Shown: piece by piece, positions 1 to 8,564 of the stretch
Numbering within the stretch: the stretch's first letter is position 1
Layout: the number at the start of each line of letters is the position of its first letter
From: Bacteroidales bacterium
GTDB taxonomy: Bacteria > Bacteroidota > Bacteroidia > Bacteroidales > VadinHA17
Assembly (NCBI GenBank): GCA_003141895.1
Contig: PLNT01000007.1
Coordinates: 225,783-289,782, forward strand
Direction of reading: 5' to 3'
DNA: 64,000 nt
Notes under the pieces: generated by a model
What the model saw: the letters and a program-made list of their open reading frames with translations, nothing else
The model's database searches: none
Told to the model about the DNA's origin: nothing
Made by a program: the position numbers and the translations under genes

Positions 1-338
1 CAGGTACTACAAAAGATAATCTCTATGCAGCCGCTGAAGGTGAACATGAAGAATGGAGTGACCTCTATCCTTCTTTTGCACTTGTAGCAGAAGAAGAAGG
101 TTTTAAGAACGTTGCCGCAGCATTTAAGGCTATTACGGTCGCTGAGAAGACTCATGAAGAAAGATACAGAAAACTGCTCGCAAACGTCATGCAGGATAGA
201 GTATTCCAACGTGATGAAAAAGTATTCTGGTACTGCAGGAAATGCGGTTACATTCATTTTGGTACCAAACCTCTTAAAAATTGTCCTGCATGTCTTCATC
301 CTGAAGCTTATTTTGAACTGCTACCAAATAATTATTAA
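1..338 (+). CDS. Rubrerythrin, C-terminal part (gene enters from the left edge)
   Basis: An open frame from the window edge to TAA at 336-338 encodes about 112 residues that end a rubrerythrin. Visible are the last helices of the four-helix diiron domain, with an EEEGF glutamate and an ExxH motif (EKTH). A C-terminal rubredoxin-like zinc/iron knuckle follows, CRKCGY then CPAC. Family role: NAD(P)H-dependent peroxide reduction in anaerobes and microaerophiles, in the cytoplasm. The nitroreductase gene begins 2 nt after the stop, so the two are probably cotranscribed as an oxidative-stress pair. The start lies outside the window. The assignment rests on the paired CxxC motifs after a ferritin-like helix and is firm at family level. 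Confidence 0.85.
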   Translation, partial: GTTKDNLYAAAEGEHEEWSDLYPSFALVAEEEGFKNVAAAFKAITVAEKTHEERYRKLLANVMQDRVFQRDEKVFWYCRKCGYIHFGTKPLKNCPACLHPEAYFELLPNNY

Positions 339-340
339 TA

Positions 341-892
341 ATGTTTGATTGTAAAGAAATCCTGAGTCTTATTATCAGTCGTCAGAGCGACAGAAAATAT
401 AGTGACAAAGAAATTGAGAAAGAGAAACTCGGAAGGATAATTGAGGCAGGAAGGATGGCTCCTTCTGCTTGTAATGCCCAGCCCTGGAAATTTATAGTTG
501 TAACAGAACCCGAACTTATTGCTAAGGTTGCTGAAGCCGCATCTGCTAAACTTATAGGCATGAATAGTTTTGTCGGACAGGCTCAGTCAATTATTGTTGT
601 AGTAAGAGAAAAACCCAATCTTTCATCAAAAGTCGGTGCTACCATAAAAAATAAAGATTACTCTCTGATTGATATAGGTATAGCCACTGAAAACATTTGT
701 ATCCAGGCCAAAGCCGAAGGTATCGGATCGTGTATTATAGGCTGGTTTGATGAAAGCGAAATAAGAAGGCTGCTGTCAATACCAAAGTCAAAAAGAGTTG
801 AATTGTTAATCACATTAGGGTATTCATTGAGTGATCAGAGGGAGAAAAGGAGAAAACCGGCAGAAGAGGTGGTATCGTATAATAAGTACTGA
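341..892 (+). CDS. Nitroreductase family FMN oxidoreductase
   Basis: A 183-residue protein of normal length for the short nitroreductase family. Residues near 14-21 (RQSDRKYS) and 43-49 (SACNAQP) match the FMN phosphate- and ring-binding segments. The middle helix with AKAEGIGSCIIGWF is the usual family core, and a basic tail (REKRRKP) is typical of many members. It should be a homodimeric flavin enzyme using NAD(P)H to reduce nitro or quinone compounds; the true substrate cannot be told. ATG starts 2 nt after the rubrerythrin stop, which suggests translational coupling in a redox-stress operon. Confidence 0.85.
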   Translation: MFDCKEILSLIISRQSDRKYSDKEIEKEKLGRIIEAGRMAPSACNAQPWKFIVVTEPELIAKVAEAASAKLIGMNSFVGQAQSIIVVVREKPNLSSKVGATIKNKDYSLIDIGIATENICIQAKAEGIGSCIIGWFDESEIRRLLSIPKSKRVELLITLGYSLSDQREKRRKPAEEVVSYNKY

Positions 893-897
893 ACTCA

Positions 898-1080
898 GTG
901 AAATACCAACTTTCAAAAATAGAAAAGATATATCCGATTGAGCCGCCGTGCAAGAAGACTATGTATAGAACTAAGTCCGATGCTCAGGAGGCAATTAAAT
1001 ATGTTAATGAAAACCGGAGGATAGAATTAAGTGCATATCAATGCGAAATATGTGGCTTCTGGCATTTGACATCTAAATAA
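898..1080 (+). CDS. Small CxxC zinc-knuckle protein (60 aa)
   Basis: GTG start at 898, 5 nt after the nitroreductase stop, gives 60 residues. The C-terminus has AYQCEICGFWHLTSK, a CxxC followed by WH that resembles half of a zinc ribbon as seen in short nucleic-acid-binding proteins. The N-terminal part is basic and helical. No other ligand pair is present, so zinc binding would need His50s plus dimerisation or would be absent. It is probably the third gene of the rubrerythrin operon. The function is unknown; that it is a real gene is supported by tight spacing and the sharp C-terminal motif. Confidence 0.6.
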   Translation: MKYQLSKIEKIYPIEPPCKKTMYRTKSDAQEAIKYVNENRRIELSAYQCEICGFWHLTSK

Positions 1081-1110
1081 ACCGTTTGAGCTATAGTCTT
1101 TCTTAATTTT

Positions 1111-1296
1111 TTACCCCCTTTCATTTTCCCTCAAGGGAGGGCCAAGCGTATGAAAATTGCCTTGTAGGCAATTTTAGCGAAGGCGCCAGACTGCCGCGTT
1201 AGCCACCTCTCATACTGGCCCCTCCCTAAAATTAGCCAAAGGGCTAATTTCTTAACGGCCGGTCCCCCCCTTGGGGGAAGGTTGGGAAGGGGGTAA
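1111..1296. repeat. Composite intergenic hairpin element bounded by TTACCCCCTT inverted ends
   Basis: The element begins TTACCCCCTT (1111-1120) and ends with its inverse (AAGGGGGTAA, 1287-1296). Inside are two perfect 9-bp hairpins: AAAATTGCC/GGCAATTTT at 1153-1161/1167-1175 and AAATTAGCC/GGCTAATTT at 1229-1237/1242-1250. A longer imperfect pairing joins GGGAGGGCC near 1135-1143 with GGCCCCTCCC near 1218-1226. It sits between convergent genes (stops at 1080 and 1334). The right 29 nt recur, inverted, at 57184-57213. No open frame is contained. Confidence 0.7.
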
Positions 1297-1333
1297 TCAA
1301 CCTAAAGAACCACTGATATAATCAGAGAAGAAA

Positions 1334-2527
1334 TTATTTTAGTTTTTCCAGAGCTCTCTTTATTCTCTTCACAGCTTCTATGAGAAGATCATCGGAAGTT
1401 GCATATGATATCCTGATGCATTCCGGGGCACCAAATGCATCGCCTCCAACGGTTGCGACCTGGGCTTGATCTAACAGATAAAGTGCAAGCTCATCGGAAT
1501 TGGTGATTTTGGTTACACCATCCGATTTCCCGAAATAATAACTTACATCCGGCATTACATAAAATGCTCCTTCCGGAATTCCAATCTTTATACCTTTCAC
1601 TTCTTTTAGAAGCCCGCATATCAGATCGCGCCTGCGGAGAAATGCGTCCTTCATTATCCTTCGTGAATCTCCTTTACCCTGTATAGCTGCCAGAGCGGCT
1701 CGCTGAGCAATGGAGCAAACACCGGAAGTAAATTGTCCCTGCAGTTTATTACATGCACCGGCTATCCATAATGGAGCACCAATATACCCGATCCTCCATC
1801 CTGTCATTGCATATCCTTTAGATACTCCGTTAACAGTAATCACCCTGTCGTATATAAAATCAAAGGAAGCCATGCTGACATGCTTGCCTGTAAATATAAT
1901 GTGCTCATAGATTTCATCTGATATAATGAAAACACCTTCATGCTTTTCGATAACTCTTGCGATTTTCTCCATTTCCTTACGGCTGTAGACCATCCCGGTA
2001 GGATTTGACGGAGAATTGAAAATCACAAGTCGTGTTTTTTTTGTTATTGCTGCCTCGAGCTGTTCGGGACTTATCTTGAAATCATTTTCAAGTTTAGTTT
2101 TAATAATTACCGGTTTCCCTTCAGCGAGAATTACCTGGTCGTAATAGCTGACCCAGTAAGGTGCAAGAATAATTACCTCATCGCCCGGATTGACAATTGA
2201 CAGAATAACATTTATAAGAGAGTGCTTACCTCCCGCTGATACGATAACCTGTTCAGGTGAATATGTTATCCCATTCTCCTCTTTGAATTTTTTTGAGATT
2301 GCTTCACGGAGATCAGCATAGCCGGGAACAGGAGGATATTTGGAATAATTATCATCTATAGCCTTTTTAGCGGCTTCCTTAACATAGTCAGGAGTATTGA
2401 AATCAGGTTCACCAAGACTAAGGCTTATTACATCAATGCCTTTTGCTTTCAATTCCCTGCTTTTCTGTGCCATTGCAAGTGTCTGGGAGACTGATAATGA
2501 TTTAATGCGGTCGGACAAATATTCCAT
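1334..2527 (-). CDS. Class I/II PLP aminotransferase, aspartate aminotransferase type (AAT-Ib)
   Basis: A 397-residue cytosolic fold-type I PLP enzyme. Residues: NSPSNPTG near 171-178 carrying the conserved Asn, ISDEIYEH near 202-209 with the PLP-ring Asp and Tyr, the Schiff-base lysine K237 in VSKGYAMTGWRIGY, and the substrate-carboxylate Arg in CIRISYAT near the C-terminus. Length and motifs match bacterial Ib aspartate/prephenate aminotransferases, which transfer the amino group between aspartate or glutamate and 2-oxoacids. It is monocistronic and convergent with the rubrerythrin operon across a hairpin repeat. Substrate range (Asp, aromatic, prephenate) cannot be decided here. Confidence 0.9.
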   Translation of the reverse strand: MEYLSDRIKSLSVSQTLAMAQKSRELKAKGIDVISLSLGEPDFNTPDYVKEAAKKAIDDNYSKYPPVPGYADLREAISKKFKEENGITYSPEQVIVSAGGKHSLINVILSIVNPGDEVIILAPYWVSYYDQVILAEGKPVIIKTKLENDFKISPEQLEAAITKKTRLVIFNSPSNPTGMVYSRKEMEKIARVIEKHEGVFIISDEIYEHIIFTGKHVSMASFDFIYDRVITVNGVSKGYAMTGWRIGYIGAPLWIAGACNKLQGQFTSGVCSIAQRAALAAIQGKGDSRRIMKDAFLRRRDLICGLLKEVKGIKIGIPEGAFYVMPDVSYYFGKSDGVTKITNSDELALYLLDQAQVATVGGDAFGAPECIRISYATSDDLLIEAVKRIKRALEKLK

Positions 2528-2619
2528 GTTTTTTAACTTTTAATTGTGCTAAAAAATGATGGAATAAAAGTAGAAACTAAAATCGGAATATAGAACAAAA
2601 ATGACATTTTGTGGAAAGT

Positions 2620-2745
2620 ACCCCCTCGCCCTTCGGGCACTCCCCAAAAAGGTGAGAAATACAGTTCATTACAACAAAATATATCTACTGATGAAAGTGA
2701 TTTTTCTCCCCCTTGGGAGAGATGTCGCTAAGCGATAGAGGGGTT
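2620..2745 (+). repeat. Intergenic repeat type A, copy 1
   Basis: The left end, positions 2620-2645, contains a GCCCTTCGGGC mini-hairpin and is identical over 26 nt to 3370-3395. The right end has GAGATGTCGCTAAGCGATA (2719-2737), a stem-loop matched at 3486-3505 with small changes. Both copies have the same orientation and lie either side of the gene at 2842-3363. It lies in the divergent gap between the aminotransferase and that gene. It contains no coding frame. Confidence 0.7.
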
Positions 2746-2793
2746 TCAATGCCTGACATTTCACTTTCGACTTTCGACTTTCGACTTTTTCCT

Positions 2794-2825
2794 TTTGACT
2801 TTTGACTTTATATTAATTAGGTTTG
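2794..2825 (+). promoter_or_regulatory. Bacteroidota-type promoter for the gene at 2842
   Basis: TTTG at 2794-2797, a 20-nt spacer, then TAGGTTTG at 2818-2825 match the sigma-ABfr consensus (TTTG/N19-21/TAnnTTTG) exactly at all defined positions. The expected start of transcription falls near 2832, leaving a leader of only about 10 nt. The -33 box lies inside a short degenerate tandem array built on CTTTCGA (three perfect units at 2764-2784, then variants to 2810), so the promoter was partly assembled from repeat DNA. Confidence 0.6.
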
Positions 2826-2841
2826 TATAAAATTAATCAAA

Positions 2842-3363
2842 ATGGAAGCTTTCACCGACATTTTAAAAATCACCATCCCGGCGCTCATAGTCTTTTTAAC
2901 AGCCTGGGCAGTTTTAAGAAATCTGGTAAAGAATGATCAGGATAAGCGCAAACAGGAACTGATTCTTCAGAACAGCAGGATTGTTACCCCCATAAAACTT
3001 CAGGCATATGAGAGAATAGTTCTTTTCCTTGAAAGAATTTCCCTCGAATCGCTTATAGTAAGGGTGAGTTTATCGGACATGACTGCTTCGCAATTACATT
3101 CCGCAATGCTTAATGCTATCAGGAGCGAATTTGAACATAACCTGTCGCAACAGATATACATGAGTCAGCAAGCCTGGGAGGTTGTAAGGAATGCACGATC
3201 CAATATGATCAAAATAATAAACAGTGAAGTTGAAAAGCTTCCCTCCGATTCATCAGGCATGGTACTAAGTAAAAAACTCCTTGAGAAAATAATGGAACTC
3301 GAAAAGGAGCCTACCCGTGCAGCAATTGACTATATTAAGGGTGAGATATCGCGTATGATATAA
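2842..3363 (+). CDS. Membrane-anchored hypothetical protein conserved in Bacteroidota (173 aa)
   Basis: Residues ~8-27 form one hydrophobic segment (ILKITIPALIVFLTAWAVL). A basic turn (DKRKQE) and then about 140 predominantly helical residues follow, including LQAYERIVLFLERIS (about 54-68) and a long amphipathic C-terminal helix pair. The pattern suggests a single N-terminal anchor with a cytoplasmic helical domain. I recognise it only as a conserved Bacteroidota family without known function. It is monocistronic, has a near-perfect promoter, and lies between two direct copies of intergenic repeat A (2620-2745 and 3370-3513). Confidence 0.7.
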   Translation: MEAFTDILKITIPALIVFLTAWAVLRNLVKNDQDKRKQELILQNSRIVTPIKLQAYERIVLFLERISLESLIVRVSLSDMTASQLHSAMLNAIRSEFEHNLSQQIYMSQQAWEVVRNARSNMIKIINSEVEKLPSDSSGMVLSKKLLEKIMELEKEPTRAAIDYIKGEISRMI

Positions 3364-3369
3364 GATGAG

Positions 3370-3513
3370 ACCCCCTCGCCCTTCGGGCACTCCCCCCAAG
3401 GGGGGAGAAATTTCTGCAGATAAATATAAATTCGATAAAAGGACGAGTATTTTCGCCCCCTGCCTACCGGCAGGCAGGCTTTAGGGGAGATGTCGTGAAG
3501 CGACAGTGGGGTT
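3370..3513 (+). repeat. Intergenic repeat type A, copy 2
   Basis: Second copy of the element at 2620-2745, same orientation. The first 26 nt are identical and are followed by TCCCCCCAAGGGGGGAGAAA, which forms a CCCCCC/GGGGGG hairpin. The middle differs and contains CTACCGGCAGGCAGG; the right end (3484-3513) pairs with itself as GTCGTGAAGCGAC. It fills the convergent gap between stops at 3363 and 3520 and may act as a bidirectional terminator. Confidence 0.7.
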
Positions 3514-3519
3514 CCAAGG

Positions 3520-5565
3520 TTAAAGCAGATCTACACTTCTCTTAACGAATACACTCAATTCTTCACCTCTTAACATATTGTTAGCCAGTAATGCCAGATC
3601 AATAAGCTGCTTAACAACCTTATTGTCTGCACCGTATGATTCAAGAATATCTTTTCGTGCATTTTCAACAGTTGTAAGCTCTTTGCGTAATTTTTCGAGA
3701 TCATCCTTTTCCACCTGGCTGATCTCTTCAGGTTTTTTGTTCTTGTGCTCCTTCTCTGTAAAATCAATCTCTTCCTTAATTCTCTTTCTCTCCTTATTGT
3801 TTTCAGCGAGCCTTGCTCCTTCCTTAGTCTGTAGATCCTCCGAAATTTTGCTTACAATTTGGTGGTTAGGATTAACAACAAGATTATAACTATCAGGCAG
3901 TTCACCGTAGAAATTCATTCCGCCTCCCATGGCCGACATATCTTTCATACGGCGCATAAACTCCGACTGTGTAATAATGACAGGAGCTTCTTTTTCATCA
4001 AGTGTTTCAAAAACTACATTATAAATTTCCTTGGTTTTTACTTTTACATTGAAAACACTTTTAAGATCATCCTTCTGTTCTTCCGATAATTTCGACTCAC
4101 GGGTTTCATCTTTCAATATAAGTTTATCAACAACATCTGAATCGACCCTAACAAAACGTGTATCCTTCAATTTACTTTCTAACTGATTGATAAGATGCAC
4201 ATCGAGCTGACCATCAAGCAACAGAACATCATAACCCTTGTTCCTGGCTTTTTCGATGTAGCTAAACTGATCAGTTTTGTTATTTGAGTATAAATAGATA
4301 AGCGTATTATTCTTGTCTGTCTGGTTTTCTTTTATGATTTTCTCGTATTCTTCAAAAGTGAAGTACTTACCATCGGTATTTTTAAGAAGAGCAAACTTTG
4401 AAGCTTTTTCATAGAACTTCTCTTCGGTTATCATGCCATATTCGATAAACAGTTTCAGATTATCCCATTTCTTCTCAAACTCTTCCCTGTTATTTTTAAA
4501 TATATCATTCAACCTGTCGGCCACTTTTTTAGTTATATGACTTGAGATTTTCTTCACGTTTGAATCGCTTTGAAGATAACTCCTCGAAACGTTAAGAGGA
4601 ATATCGGGTGAATCAAGAACCCCATGTAAAAGAGTAAGAAATTCAGGAACAATTCCCTCAACTGAATCGGTTACAAATACCTGGTTGCTATATAATTGTA
4701 TTTTATTTTTCTGTATTTCAATATTGCTCTTAATCTTTGGGAAATAAAGGATTCCCGTAAGTTTAAAAGGATAATCAACATTAAGATGAATGTAAAACAG
4801 CGGATCATCGCCGGTAGGATAAAGCTCCCTGTAAAATTTGTTATAATCTTCTTCCTTAAGATCAGCTGGTTTTAATGTCCAGGCAGGTTTTGTGTTATTG
4901 ATTATTTTGTCTTTGCCGGTTTCAACATATTTTCCATCCTTCCATTCTGTTTCTTTTCCGAATGCAATCTCAACAGGAAGGAACTTGCAGTATTTTTTGA
5001 GCAGCTGTTCAACCTTACCCACTTCAAGAAAATCTTTCGATTCCTTATCGATGTACAAAATAACATCAGTGCCAACATTTTCCTTTTCAACCTCTTCAAT
5101 TGAAAACTCCGGACTCCCATCACACGTCCATTTAACAGCTTTGGCCCCATCCTGATATGACTTTGAGATTACTTCCACCTTATCTGACACCATGAATGAG
5201 GAATAAAATCCCAGACCAAAATGACCAATTATAGCACTTGACTGATCTTTATACTTGTCGAGAAAATCATTGGCACTTGAAAATGCAATCTGGTTAAGGT
5301 ATTTGTCAACCTCTTCCTTGGTCATGCCTAATCCTCTATCTGAAACTTTAATTGTTTTTTTCTTCTTATCAACTGATACGCGTATAGTTGTATCTCCGAT
5401 CTGTCCTTTATAATCACCCGCCAGGGCCATGGTTTTAAGCTTCTGTGTAGCATCTACGGCATTTGAAATAAGCTCGCGCAGGAAAATCTCATGATCAGAA
5501 TAAAGGAATTTTTTTATTATCGGGAAAATGTTCTCAGTTGTTACTCCAATCTTTCCGGTTTCCAT
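3520..5565 (-). CDS. htpG: HtpG, bacterial Hsp90 chaperone
   Basis: 681 residues, close to the length usual for Bacteroidota HtpG. The N-terminal GHKL ATPase has ELISNAVDA (the Mg-coordinating Glu and Asn), DRGLGMT (DxGxGM) and GHFGLGFYSSFMV (lid and phosphate loop). The middle domain carries LNVSRSYLQSD with the arginine that contacts ATP-gamma phosphate. The C-terminal dimerisation domain ends at VKRSVDLL. It is an ATP-driven cytosolic client-remodelling chaperone. The gene is monocistronic; the next minus-strand gene upstream begins 400 bp away across a large inverted repeat. No CIRCE-like operator was seen before the start. Confidence 0.95.
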   Translation of the reverse strand: METGKIGVTTENIFPIIKKFLYSDHEIFLRELISNAVDATQKLKTMALAGDYKGQIGDTTIRVSVDKKKKTIKVSDRGLGMTKEEVDKYLNQIAFSSANDFLDKYKDQSSAIIGHFGLGFYSSFMVSDKVEVISKSYQDGAKAVKWTCDGSPEFSIEEVEKENVGTDVILYIDKESKDFLEVGKVEQLLKKYCKFLPVEIAFGKETEWKDGKYVETGKDKIINNTKPAWTLKPADLKEEDYNKFYRELYPTGDDPLFYIHLNVDYPFKLTGILYFPKIKSNIEIQKNKIQLYSNQVFVTDSVEGIVPEFLTLLHGVLDSPDIPLNVSRSYLQSDSNVKKISSHITKKVADRLNDIFKNNREEFEKKWDNLKLFIEYGMITEEKFYEKASKFALLKNTDGKYFTFEEYEKIIKENQTDKNNTLIYLYSNNKTDQFSYIEKARNKGYDVLLLDGQLDVHLINQLESKLKDTRFVRVDSDVVDKLILKDETRESKLSEEQKDDLKSVFNVKVKTKEIYNVVFETLDEKEAPVIITQSEFMRRMKDMSAMGGGMNFYGELPDSYNLVVNPNHQIVSKISEDLQTKEGARLAENNKERKRIKEEIDFTEKEHKNKKPEEISQVEKDDLEKLRKELTTVENARKDILESYGADNKVVKQLIDLALLANNMLRGEELSVFVKRSVDLL

Positions 5566-5703
5566 ATAATATATTTTTAGTGTTTAACATAACGAATCTG
5601 CCCGTAGGCTTTCAAAAGTTGTGCCGTAAGTTTTAATATGACAAATAGTCACATCTGAAGAAATGAAATCATCCCTTTACAAATCGTGCTAAAAAGATTA
5701 GGG

Positions 5704-5853
5704 GATTCCTCGCTCCGCTCAGGAATGACACGTCATTTCTTTGTTAGATGGAGGAAGGAAGGAGCATTGAATCGTGCGCGCGATTCAATGCTCCTTCCTT
5801 CCTATAACTTCGCTAAACCACACTAAATGTCATTCCGAGCGGAGCGAGGAATC
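5704..5853. repeat. Nested double inverted repeat (150 bp)
   Basis: The outer arms are 5704-5730 and 5828-5853: 26 positions pair, with one extra A in the left arm; the core is GATTCCTCGCTCCGCTC. Inside is an independent perfect inverted repeat of 23 bp, 5752-5774 against 5781-5803, with a 6-nt TGCGCG loop. As single-stranded DNA or RNA it would form a cruciform or long hairpin. It occupies the 384-bp gap between HtpG and the next gene, which otherwise shows no coding sequence. The outer arm resembles a dispersed element common in Bacteroidota genomes; no transposase is present. Confidence 0.75.
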
Positions 5854-5949
5854 TCAATGGTTTAAAACAAGACCATTTGTGTGATATTACTTTCCATAAA
5901 TGTGTATAAGTGGTAGCTCCTTTTTGATATTTTGCATACGTGAACTATC

Positions 5950-6468
5950 TTAGAAATATTGCGGCAGCTTAAAATAAGCCAGAATAATCAAACCGAGCGC
6001 CAGTAAAAGAAATCCAAGTAATATATAAACTGAAAAAACAGCCTTTTTTCTGAAGATCCCAAGACTATGTTCGCTTATAAGTTTCTTTACCGTGTTATGA
6101 ATACGAAGAATTGAATTGCCATTTTTGGGGATATAAGCATCGATATTGAACTTTACAATTTTCTTTATTGTTTCCATCTTGTCTGCTGGTCCAAGAAGAA
6201 TAAGTCCGGTTTTGGAATCGATTCTTTGAGTCTCCATTGTAAGCTGATTTATCATCTCGAATTGTTCATTTGTGTCGTGCAGTCCAAGTATTGCTATTTT
6301 ACAAAAATTGCTTTCTTTTTCTGTTTCGAGATGTTTAATGAACTCTTCCCTGGTCTGGAAAGAAACCACAGTATATCTTGACAAATCAGTAAACCGTTTT
6401 CTGACGTCCTCAGCGAATCCCCTGTGGTCATCATAACAGTAAAGGTGAGTTTTTATATTCTTTGGCAT
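5950..6468 (-). CDS. Tail-anchored degenerate receiver-like protein
   Basis: 172 residues. The first ~125 fold like a response-regulator receiver: acidic pair DD near residue 13, a beta-3 strand ending ILGLHD, GLILLGP as beta-4 with a Gly where Thr/Ser is usual, and YIPKNGN carrying the switch lysine. The phospho-accepting Asp position in beta-3 is not clearly kept, so it is probably a pseudo-receiver. Residues ~146-167 form a hydrophobic segment at the very C-terminus, giving a tail-anchored topology with the receiver in the cytoplasm. It is last in a minus-strand operon that begins with a LytTR regulator. Confidence 0.6.
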   Translation of the reverse strand: MPKNIKTHLYCYDDHRGFAEDVRKRFTDLSRYTVVSFQTREEFIKHLETEKESNFCKIAILGLHDTNEQFEMINQLTMETQRIDSKTGLILLGPADKMETIKKIVKFNIDAYIPKNGNSILRIHNTVKKLISEHSLGIFRKKAVFSVYILLGFLLLALGLIILAYFKLPQYF

Positions 6469-6523
6469 AACTTTGTGAAGATAATAAAAGTTTGGACTTT
6501 ATGGAAGAGTAAAGGAAGAACTG

Positions 6524-7348
6524 TCACTCATTCCTGACATCCACATTGATCAAAAGCTTCCACAATCCGTCTTTGAAATTATAAGCATCAAATGAATAAT
6601 CTGGACCATAGAATTCCCGATCATCCTTCTTCGAAGGTGAGAATGGAACCAGGTGATCAAAAACTATTGAATTATCTGACCTGAAACGAAGCGACATCAT
6701 TGCATTGGACGCATATTCAAAAACCGCTCTGAAACTTATGCCTTTATCTGAGTCAAACCATTTTTCCCCGAATACAATTGTACCATCAGGTTTAAAAGTC
6801 AATACCTCGATGATCTTCCGGCTGATATCTGCATTTCCATAATCTATTCCGAGAAGTACCCAGCACCTGTTGCTATCAATAATAAATGGTTTCAAGTCAT
6901 AGTACAGGGCACCGTACCAGTCAGATTCAGTATATGTTGTATCAGTCCTGACGGGTTTTTCATTATAACTGGTTGATAGTCTGTATATTTTATTGACTTT
7001 CCCCAGATCCTGTTTCCTGATAAAATAGCAATAATACTTTCCGGGCTGATTTTCAAGGACAAGATTCCAGGTTACTATTTTTAAAAGTGAATCGGGCGAC
7101 ATAATCTGACCCAGGTATCTGAGGTTCGTAAACCTGTGACTAAATACTGAATCAGATTTAACATAATCATCGAGTATCAACCTGATTGAGTCATTTGTAC
7201 TAATCCGTTCAACGTCATTATAATTGCCAACAAGTCTGTCAAAAAGCTCCTCAAGTTTCGTTGAAGTATCTTTTTCAGGGACCTGGCTTTTCGCTACGCC
7301 TGTTGATAAGAACAGAAACAGGAAGAAATATAAAGAAATTCGTTTCAT
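6524..7348 (-). CDS. Secreted protein of unknown function (274 aa)
   Basis: A Sec signal peptide is clear: [22 protein letters not shown], cleavable after AKS or SQ, with no lipobox cysteine. The mature part is mostly beta, rich in aromatic residues and short strands (for example YYCYFIRKQD and WVLLGIDYG), like Bacteroidota periplasmic proteins that have no assigned name. I do not recognise a catalytic motif. Its ATG overlaps the stop of the upstream aminotransferase gene by 4 nt (ATGA), so translation is coupled. A 55-nt gap leads to the pseudo-receiver gene. Confidence 0.7.
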   Translation of the reverse strand: MKRISLYFFLFLFLSTGVAKSQVPEKDTSTKLEELFDRLVGNYNDVERISTNDSIRLILDDYVKSDSVFSHRFTNLRYLGQIMSPDSLLKIVTWNLVLENQPGKYYCYFIRKQDLGKVNKIYRLSTSYNEKPVRTDTTYTESDWYGALYYDLKPFIIDSNRCWVLLGIDYGNADISRKIIEVLTFKPDGTIVFGEKWFDSDKGISFRAVFEYASNAMMSLRFRSDNSIVFDHLVPFSPSKKDDREFYGPDYSFDAYNFKDGLWKLLINVDVRNE

Positions 7349-8550
7349 TTTTTACCTGAATTACTCATTGCATCATCAAGAAGATCCTTCAGAAGCTTGC
7401 ATGCGTGAATGATTTCTGTTTCATTAATAATCAAAGGCGGAGCAATTCTGAAAGCATTATTGCAAAGAAGGAAATAATCGAGTACAAGTCCATGTTCCGG
7501 TGCATGAGCGATGACATATGGTATTATCGAGGCGTTATTGAGTTTAACTGCAAGCAGTAATCCCTCTCCTCTGATTTCGGATACAAGATGGTGGGATAGC
7601 TCCTTTCTAAAAAGTGCACATTTTAAATTGGCACTTTCAGCTAACTTCTCATCAATAATTACGTTAAGAGCAGCCAGACCAGCTGCACAACAAACCGGAT
7701 GTCCGCCGAAAGTTGTTATATGACCCAGAGTAGGATTGGATACAAATGCCGACATTATCTCCCGGGAAGCAATAAACGCACCCAGTGGCATACCGCCTCC
7801 AAGAGCTTTCGCCAGAAGCAGGATATCGGGCACAACTCCGAATCTTTCGAATGCAAACATTTGTCCAAGACGTCCAAAACCTGTCTGGATTTCATCGAAG
7901 ATCAGCAAAGCACCTGTTGAGTTACACTGGTCTCTTAATTTTTGAAGAAAGTCGTTTTCCGGATATATTATTCCGGCTTCACCCTGAACAGGTTCAACTA
8001 TAACACATGCTGTATTTTTTGTTATTGCTCCCAGAGATTTTTCATTGTTAAAATCTATCTGGAATGTATCGGGCAAAAGTGGTCTGAAGGCATTTCTGTA
8101 AATCTCGCTTCCCTGTATGCTTAATGCACCGTGAGTGCTCCCATGGTAAGAATTTCTGAATGATATTATCCGGCTTTTGCCAGTATATCTTTTTGCAAGT
8201 TTCAGAGCACCTTCCACGGCTTCGCTTCCGGAATTAACGAAATATACTGAGCTAAGAGATGATGGGAGAATTCCTGTAAGACGTTCAGCGTATTTAACCT
8301 GAGGGCTCTGAATAAACTCACCGTATACCATAAGATGCATATACAGGTCAACCTGGGTTTTTATAGCTTCAATTACTCTGGGGTGACCATGACCCGTATT
8401 GCTGACTGAGACACCTGAAATAAGATCGATATACTTTTCCCCGTGAGGTCCGTACATGTAAATACCTTCAGCCCGTTCAATTTCAAGCATCATAGGTGCT
8501 AATGAAGTCTGCCCCAGATGCTGCAGGAATAATTGACGATTTGTGAGCAT
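7345..8550 (-). CDS. Class III PLP aminotransferase (acetylornithine/ornithine type)
   Basis: 401 residues, typical for the ArgD/ornithine aminotransferase group. [16 protein letters not shown] near 105-120 binds the PLP phosphate, [13 protein letters not shown] near 215-227 carries the PLP Asp, and K248 in [14 protein letters not shown] is the Schiff-base lysine. Omega-amino groups are transferred to a 2-oxoacid. No arginine-biosynthesis gene is nearby, so the substrate may not be acetylornithine. It begins 14 nt after the LytTR regulator stop and its stop overlaps the next start by 4 nt, so the four genes form one operon. Confidence 0.85.
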   Translation of the reverse strand: MLTNRQLFLQHLGQTSLAPMMLEIERAEGIYMYGPHGEKYIDLISGVSVSNTGHGHPRVIEAIKTQVDLYMHLMVYGEFIQSPQVKYAERLTGILPSSLSSVYFVNSGSEAVEGALKLAKRYTGKSRIISFRNSYHGSTHGALSIQGSEIYRNAFRPLLPDTFQIDFNNEKSLGAITKNTACVIVEPVQGEAGIIYPENDFLQKLRDQCNSTGALLIFDEIQTGFGRLGQMFAFERFGVVPDILLLAKALGGGMPLGAFIASREIMSAFVSNPTLGHITTFGGHPVCCAAGLAALNVIIDEKLAESANLKCALFRKELSHHLVSEIRGEGLLLAVKLNNASIIPYVIAHAPEHGLVLDYFLLCNNAFRIAPPLIINETEIIHACKLLKDLLDDAMSNSGKK

Positions 8551-8564
8551 GAGAATTTATGTGA

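Noticed and set aside
112-348. 78-codon plus-strand frame at the left edge
   Set aside because: It is an off-frame reading of the rubrerythrin gene, which ends at 338 in another frame.
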